Below the pieces are notes generated by a model. The model was not told the origin of the DNA, did no database searches, and worked only from the letters and a program-made list of their open reading frames with translations. This document shows positions 4,992-8,134 of a DNA stretch of 8,134 nt, piece by piece. The stretch covers positions 1 through 8,134 of the forward strand of contig CAMLHB010000102.1 in the NCBI GenBank assembly GCA_946479725.1, given 5' to 3'. Both the position numbers and the translations under genes were made by a program. How positions within the stretch are numbered: the stretch's first letter is position 1; each line of letters opens with the position of its first letter. The DNA comes from an uncultured Actinomycetes bacterium (GTDB taxonomy: Bacteria > Actinomycetota > Thermoleophilia > Solirubrobacterales > 70-9).

Positions 4992-6317
4992 TCAGAGCAG
5001 CGCCAGCACCCCGAGCGCCACGACCGAGATCGCGACCAGCGCCAGCGCCAGCGCCGTCGAGACCCGGTCGAAGCGGCCGAGCGCGTTCTCGCCCATCAGC
5101 TCGCGGTCCTTGGCGAGGGAGCGGATGAACGGCAGCAGCACCAGCAGCAGGACCGCGTTCAGCGCCTGGGTGAGGAAGAGCAGCGGGATCAGCGGCGCCC
5201 CGGGGATCAGGACGATCGCGGCGGCGAGCGTGGTGACGGCGCCGAAGCTGAGGTAGAAGGTGCGCTCCTCGCGGAAGCCGCGGTCGAGGTCGGCGCGGCG
5301 GCCGAGGGTCTCGGAGATCGAGTAGGCGGTCGAGAGGGGGACGATCGCCGCCGCCAGCAGCGCCGCGCCGAGGAAGCCGAGCCCGAACAGGGTCGCGGCG
5401 GCGCTGCCGGCCACCGGCTCCAGCGCCCGGGCCGCGTCGCTGGCGTCGTTGACGTCGATCCCCTGCGCGTGCAGGGTGGCGGCGCAGGCGACGACGACGA
5501 AGAAGCCGATGACGCCGGTGAGGACGGCGCCGACGATCACGTCGACACGCTCGTAGCGCAGGTCCTTGACCCCGAGCCGCTTGTCGACCGCGTAGGACTG
5601 GATGAAGGCCAGCCCCCAGGGCGCCAGCGTCGTCCCCAGGGTCGCCACCGCGACCAGCAGCGCTTCGCGTTCGAGCGGGATGCTGGGGACGACGAGGCCG
5701 TGGGCGGCTTCGCCCCAGTCGGGGTGGGCGAGGATCCCGGCGACGACGTAGGCGACGAAGACCGAGCTGAGGGCCAGCAGCAGGTGCTCGACGCGGTGGA
5801 AGTTCTCCCGCAGGACGAGGATCGAGATCGCGATCGCCGCCAGCGGCACGGTGACGTAGCGGCTGGTCCCGGTCAGCAGGTCGCCGGCGGCGGCGACCCC
5901 GGCGAACTCCGCGCAGAGCGTGCCGGTGTTCGCGACGACCAGCGCCGAGGCGACCAGCAGGGCCGGACGGTGCCCGAAGCGTTCGCGGACCAGGGTCAGC
6001 AGCCCCTTGCCGGTGACGACGCCGAGCCGCACCCCGACCTCGTGGAAGACGATCAGCGCCGCGGTCGAGAGCGCCAGCACCCAGAGCAGCTCGTAGCCGT
6101 ACCTGGCGCCGAGGATCGAGTAGGTGGTGATCCCGGCCGGGTCGTCGTCGGAGAGGCCGGCGAGGACGCCGGGGCCGACCACCGCCAGCAGCGCCGCCAG
6201 GCCGCCGGCGCGCAGCAGCCGCCGGCGGTGGCGGGCGACGCGCCAGTGCGTGTGGCGACCGGGCGTGCGGTGCGGCCCGGGCCGCGGGCGGTGGTGCCGG
6301 TGCAACACGGTGGCCAT
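4992..6317 (-). CDS. NRAMP-superfamily divalent metal transporter with variant metal site
   Basis: A 441-residue membrane transporter with about eleven hydrophobic helices in the NRAMP (SLC11) arrangement. The first helix has 'VGPGVLAGLSDDDPAGITTYSILGA' and its unwound core reads DPAG (59-62) where manganese/iron NRAMPs have DPGN. In the sixth helix 'GTTLAPWGLAFIQ', A-P-W (232-234) replaces the usual M-P-H. The metal-coordinating Asn and Met are therefore absent, while the Asp is kept. Related proteins that lack the Met include the magnesium-transporting NRAMP relatives, so Mg or another hard cation is possible; Mn/Fe specificity should not be assumed. The cytosolic N-terminus is rich in His and Arg (residues 6-33). 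The ATG at 6317 is chosen because an in-frame upstream extension to 6566 would run antisense through the cobalamin riboswitch and has no transporter-like sequence. The ribosome site (CAGGGT) is weak. Confidence 0.87.
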   Translation of the reverse strand: MATVLHRHHRPRPGPHRTPGRHTHWRVARHRRRLLRAGGLAALLAVVGPGVLAGLSDDDPAGITTYSILGARYGYELLWVLALSTAALIVFHEVGVRLGVVTGKGLLTLVRERFGHRPALLVASALVVANTGTLCAEFAGVAAAGDLLTGTSRYVTVPLAAIAISILVLRENFHRVEHLLLALSSVFVAYVVAGILAHPDWGEAAHGLVVPSIPLEREALLVAVATLGTTLAPWGLAFIQSYAVDKRLGVKDLRYERVDVIVGAVLTGVIGFFVVVACAATLHAQGIDVNDASDAARALEPVAGSAAATLFGLGFLGAALLAAAIVPLSTAYSISETLGRRADLDRGFREERTFYLSFGAVTTLAAAIVLIPGAPLIPLLFLTQALNAVLLLVLLPFIRSLAKDRELMGENALGRFDRVSTALALALVAISVVALGVLALL

Positions 6318-6358
6318 ACCCTGACGCCCCGGCGGGATAGACTCGCCGCGTACATATC

Positions 6359-6524
6359 GGTCGGTGGTCAAGGGAAGTCCGGTGCAAGTCCGGCGTGGTC
6401 CCGCCACTGTGACCGGGTGGAGGAGTTCGCAGGCGCATTCCGCGTCAGCCACTGGGGACGACACCTCGTCCCCGGGAAGGCGCGTCCTCCCTGATCCCGG
6501 AAGCCAGGAGACCTGTCCCCGGCC
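6359..6524 (+). promoter_or_regulatory. Cobalamin (AdoCbl-type) riboswitch
   Basis: The leader of the plus-strand genes carries the conserved cobalamin aptamer elements in order: GGTCGG (6359-6364) pairing with CCGGCC (6519-6524) as the closing stem with one G-U pair; AAGGGAA (6370-6376); GGTGCAAGTCC (6381-6391); CCCGCCACTGTGA (6400-6412); and the B12 box AGCCAGGAGACCTG (6502-6515). On binding a cobalamin, such RNAs lower expression of downstream uptake or synthesis genes. A TAGACT box (6338-6343, TANNNT type) is the likely -10, giving a start near 6350. It controls the two exported proteins that follow. The NRAMP gene on the other strand starts only 41 bp away, so its promoter must overlap this DNA. 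Confidence 0.93.
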
Positions 6525-6535
6525 TTGCCAAATCA

Positions 6536-6552
6536 ACCCTCGAGGAAAGGGT
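6536..6552 (+). promoter_or_regulatory. Hairpin over the ribosome site, likely riboswitch output
   Basis: ACCCT (6536-6540) pairs with AGGGT (6548-6552) around the loop CGAGGAA. The loop and 3' arm contain the only Shine-Dalgarno-like bases (GAGGAAAGGGTGG) before the ATG at 6560. There is no T-run, so control of translation start rather than of termination is the simplest reading. Confidence 0.5.
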
Positions 6553-6559
6553 GGCGTAA

Positions 6560-7315
6560 ATGCCAAGAATCACCCCGTTCCGGCTGGCGGCCGTCTGCGC
6601 GCTGGCTCTGTCGATCACCTTCGCCTTCGCCGCGGCCGCCGTGGCCAAGGGGCTGCGGGCGGACCTGCGCGTGGTCGGTGCCGGCGGCAAGGTGCTCGCC
6701 GAAAAGACGGTCGCGAGCGCGAACCTCTCCGTCAAGACCAGCCCCATGGCGACCTGCTTCGGGCCGGGCACCGGCGGCAGCGGCGACCCCGTGAAGCTGC
6801 AGGGCGACACCGCGATGGGCCTGCTCGCCAGCGGCGCCAAGACGATCCCGGCGCTGCGGCCGCTCTCGATCAGCGATCACTTCGACTTCGGCCTCGCGCT
6901 CTGCGGGATCGGGTCGAGCGTCGCCAAGGGCAGCGCCTCCTGGTACCTGAAGATCAACCACAGGTCGCTGCAGGTCGGCGGCGAGGTGGCGAAGATCAAG
7001 ACCGGGGACGAAGTGTTGTGGGCGCTCTCGAAGACCGAAGCCCCGGATTTCGAATATCCGGATGAGCTGGTCCTGGCCGCGCCCGATTCGGCGGCGGCCG
7101 GGAGCTCGTTCACGGTGCGGGTCTGGGCCTACGACGAAAAGGGCCGCAAGACGCCGCAGGCCGGGGCGAAGGTGACCGGAGCGACGCAGCCGACCGGCTC
7201 CGACGGCCGCACCACGGTGACGCTGGGCAAGCCGGCGAAGCTGATCGCCCGCGCGACGGGGGAGATCCCCTCGGCCCGGGAGGCGGTCTGCATCGGGGGC
7301 AAGTGCCCTAGATGA
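6560..7315 (+). CDS. Exported DUF4430-like, probable cobalamin-binding protein
   Basis: A 251-residue exported protein. Residues 1-29 are a clear signal peptide (basic start, hydrophobic core 9-28, cleavage at A-V-A/K). Residues about 45-158 resemble the DUF4430 domain, which is related to the C-terminal domain of transcobalamin: 'SWYLKINHRSLQVGG' followed by 'KTGDEVLWAL' matches its W-Y-x-N...GD-x-V-W core, and C66 with C115 could form a disulphide. Residues about 168-240 look like an Ig-type or carboxypeptidase-regulatory-like beta domain ('GSSFTVRVWAYDEKGR', 'TGSDGRTTVTL'). A C-terminal C-I-G-G-K-C pair may cap it. It is the first gene after the cobalamin riboswitch and its stop overlaps the next start by ATGA. 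The natural inference is extracellular capture of cobalamin or a corrinoid. The domain call is by eye and direct B12 binding is unproven. Confidence 0.8.
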   Translation: MPRITPFRLAAVCALALSITFAFAAAAVAKGLRADLRVVGAGGKVLAEKTVASANLSVKTSPMATCFGPGTGGSGDPVKLQGDTAMGLLASGAKTIPALRPLSISDHFDFGLALCGIGSSVAKGSASWYLKINHRSLQVGGEVAKIKTGDEVLWALSKTEAPDFEYPDELVLAAPDSAAAGSSFTVRVWAYDEKGRKTPQAGAKVTGATQPTGSDGRTTVTLGKPAKLIARATGEIPSAREAVCIGGKCPR

Positions 7316-8001
7316 TTCGTCGCCGCAGCACGGCGGTCGTGAGCGCGCTGCGCTGCGCGGCGCTCGCGACCGCCGGCTGCGGCCTCGGCCCCGGTGCCGA
7401 CGTCGGCGTGGTGCAGCTGACGGTGACCCGGGAATACGGTGCGGTGCCGGTCCTCGGCAAGTCCGTCGGGGCGAAGGAATCCGACACCGCGATGCGGGTC
7501 CTCGAACGCGAGGCGGATGTCTCTACCCGCTACGGCGGCGGCTTCGTCCATTCGATCGACGGCGTCGCCGAGGGCCAGCGCGGCGGCGACCCCTACGACT
7601 GGTTCTTCTACGTCGACGGCGTGGAATGGCCGGTCGGCGCGGCGGAGACCGACCTCCGGGGCGGCGAGCGGATCTGGTGGGACTACCGCAACTGGGGCAC
7701 GACCAACCACGTCCCGGCAGTCGTCGGTTCCTGGCCGGCCCCATTCAGCGCCGGGATCGGGGGCACGCCCGCCCCGGCGGTAGTCACGTGCGAAGGCGGC
7801 GGGGCGGCGTGCGGAGAGACGCGCAAAGCGCTCGAACGCGCCGGCGCAATGGTCGTCGACACCCCGACCGACGACACGATCCCGGTCCTGGTCGGCCCCT
7901 GGTCGAAGGTGCGCAAGGACCCCATCGCCGGGACGATCGAAGCGGGCCCGGCCGAAAGCGGCGTCTTCGCGGCTTTTCAACGCGGCGTTGGGGCGTTGTA
8001 G
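7312..8001 (+). CDS. DUF4430 lipoprotein, apparently 3'-truncated
   Basis: A 229-residue exported protein, second in the riboswitch-controlled pair; its ATG overlaps the preceding stop (ATGA). The N-terminus (RRR, a hydrophobic core, then 'LATAGC') looks like a lipoprotein signal with C23 as the lipidated residue, though T at -3 is a weak lipobox. The DUF4430 domain (about 55-128) is textbook: 'SDTAMRVLERE', 'GGGFVHSIDGV', 'YDWFFYVDGVEWPVGA' and 'GGERIWWDYRNWG'. A further alpha/beta region (about 133-222) carries 'VPAVVGSWPAPF' and a C160/C167 pair. Similar actinobacterial proteins, as I remember them, continue for some 80-100 residues past the 'ESGVFA-F' point. Here the frame ends nine residues later, and the last codons (TTT, CAA, GTT, TTG) lose the G/C-ending bias. 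A deletion, frameshift or insertion near 7970 is suspected. Role by context: surface binding of cobalamin for an importer encoded elsewhere. Confidence 0.8.
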   Translation: MIRRRSTAVVSALRCAALATAGCGLGPGADVGVVQLTVTREYGAVPVLGKSVGAKESDTAMRVLEREADVSTRYGGGFVHSIDGVAEGQRGGDPYDWFFYVDGVEWPVGAAETDLRGGERIWWDYRNWGTTNHVPAVVGSWPAPFSAGIGGTPAPAVVTCEGGGAACGETRKALERAGAMVVDTPTDDTIPVLVGPWSKVRKDPIAGTIEAGPAESGVFAAFQRGVGAL

Positions 8002-8134
8002 CCCTTGGGGCGGCAAACTGCGATACCCCCGGCTGTTTTGGGGCGCGTGGGGCAAGGCCAAGGGGGTGGGGGCGGTGCTGAGCTGCTGATCGAGGAAACC
8101 GCGCAGCCGGTTGAGTTCATCCTCGTCGCACAGA
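8002..8134. other. Right edge, no assignable gene
   Basis: No feature can be named with confidence. TTGGGGCG occurs three times around this edge (7988-7995, 8005-8012, 8038-8045). A minus-strand frame entering from the right edge reads 'LCDEDELNRLRGFLDQQL', with mostly G/C-ending codons over its first ~30 codons. It could be the tail of a gene lying outside the window, but it has no stop before it runs through the opposite-strand lipoprotein gene. No terminator follows the lipoprotein. Confidence 0.3.

Noticed and set aside
6343..6371. TTGACC on the minus strand (6366-6371) as the -35 of the NRAMP-like gene
   Set aside because: No matching -10 hexamer at 16-19 bp spacing, and the bases belong to the conserved aptamer, which explains them.
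5469..6494. Long plus-strand open frame opposite the NRAMP-like gene
   Set aside because: Its product is an Asp/Gly/Arg/Gln-rich string typical of the complementary strand of a high-GC gene; the minus-strand frame encodes a recognisable transporter.
6318..6566. N-terminal extension of the NRAMP-like gene to an upstream start at 6566
   Set aside because: It runs antisense through the conserved cobalamin aptamer, reads as low-complexity sequence with no transporter features, and the ATG at 6317 already gives a normal family length.
7129..8061. Minus-strand open frame of 310 codons across both DUF4430 genes
   Set aside because: It is antisense to two well-supported coupled genes and its sequence is Arg/Ala/Asp-rich shadow. 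Only its extension at the far right edge might be part of a real gene.
1..8134. CRISPR arrays, tRNA or rRNA genes, insertion sequences, phage or toxin-antitoxin genes
   Set aside because: No regularly spaced repeats, cloverleaf genes, transposase or integrase motifs, or toxin-antitoxin pairs were seen on either strand.

Overview
The window is a stretch of high-GC chromosome, probably from the actinobacterial class Thermoleophilia (Solirubrobacterales-like). The reasons are the strong G/C bias at third codon positions, the many ArsR-like winged-helix regulators, and the first gene. That gene is a secreted protein with a short hydrophobic leader followed by ten-residue 'PGNRL'-type repeats, a style I associate with this group. 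The assignment is an inference from style; there is no rRNA or other marker gene here.

Layout. (1) 39-2085, minus strand: a secreted repeat protein (39-719) lies downstream of a regulator in which one winged-helix module occurs twice in a single chain (838-2085). A hairpin followed by a T-rich stretch separates them. (2) 2086-2400: an A/T-richer divergent control region. It contains a 19-codon gene (2257-2316) with an exceptionally complete Shine-Dalgarno sequence and G/C-rich wobble positions, followed by a stem-loop. (3) 2401-3174, plus strand: a class I SAM-dependent methyltransferase directly after the small gene. (4) 3249-4987, plus strand: a small ArsR-type regulator preceded by two short palindromes, a GufA-type ZIP metal transporter, and a small two-helix membrane protein with its own promoter-like sequence. 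(5) 4992-6317, minus strand: an NRAMP-superfamily transporter with altered metal-site motifs, ending 4 bp from the small membrane gene. (6) 6359-8001, plus strand: a cobalamin riboswitch, then two translationally coupled genes for exported proteins with DUF4430 (transcobalamin C-terminal-like) domains. The second of these looks cut short. The last ~130 bases hold no gene I can name.

How the genes may work together. The right half reads as a metal and cobalamin uptake neighbourhood: two unrelated divalent-metal transporters sit beside a B12-sensing leader that drives two exported proteins likely to bind cobalamin or another corrinoid. The left-centre unit (double winged-helix regulator, divergent control region, 19-residue peptide, stem-loop, methyltransferase) has the arrangement of a small peptide plus a tailoring enzyme under a dedicated regulator. 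It is the best candidate here for an undescribed system, but a peptide-modifying function is inference from layout only.
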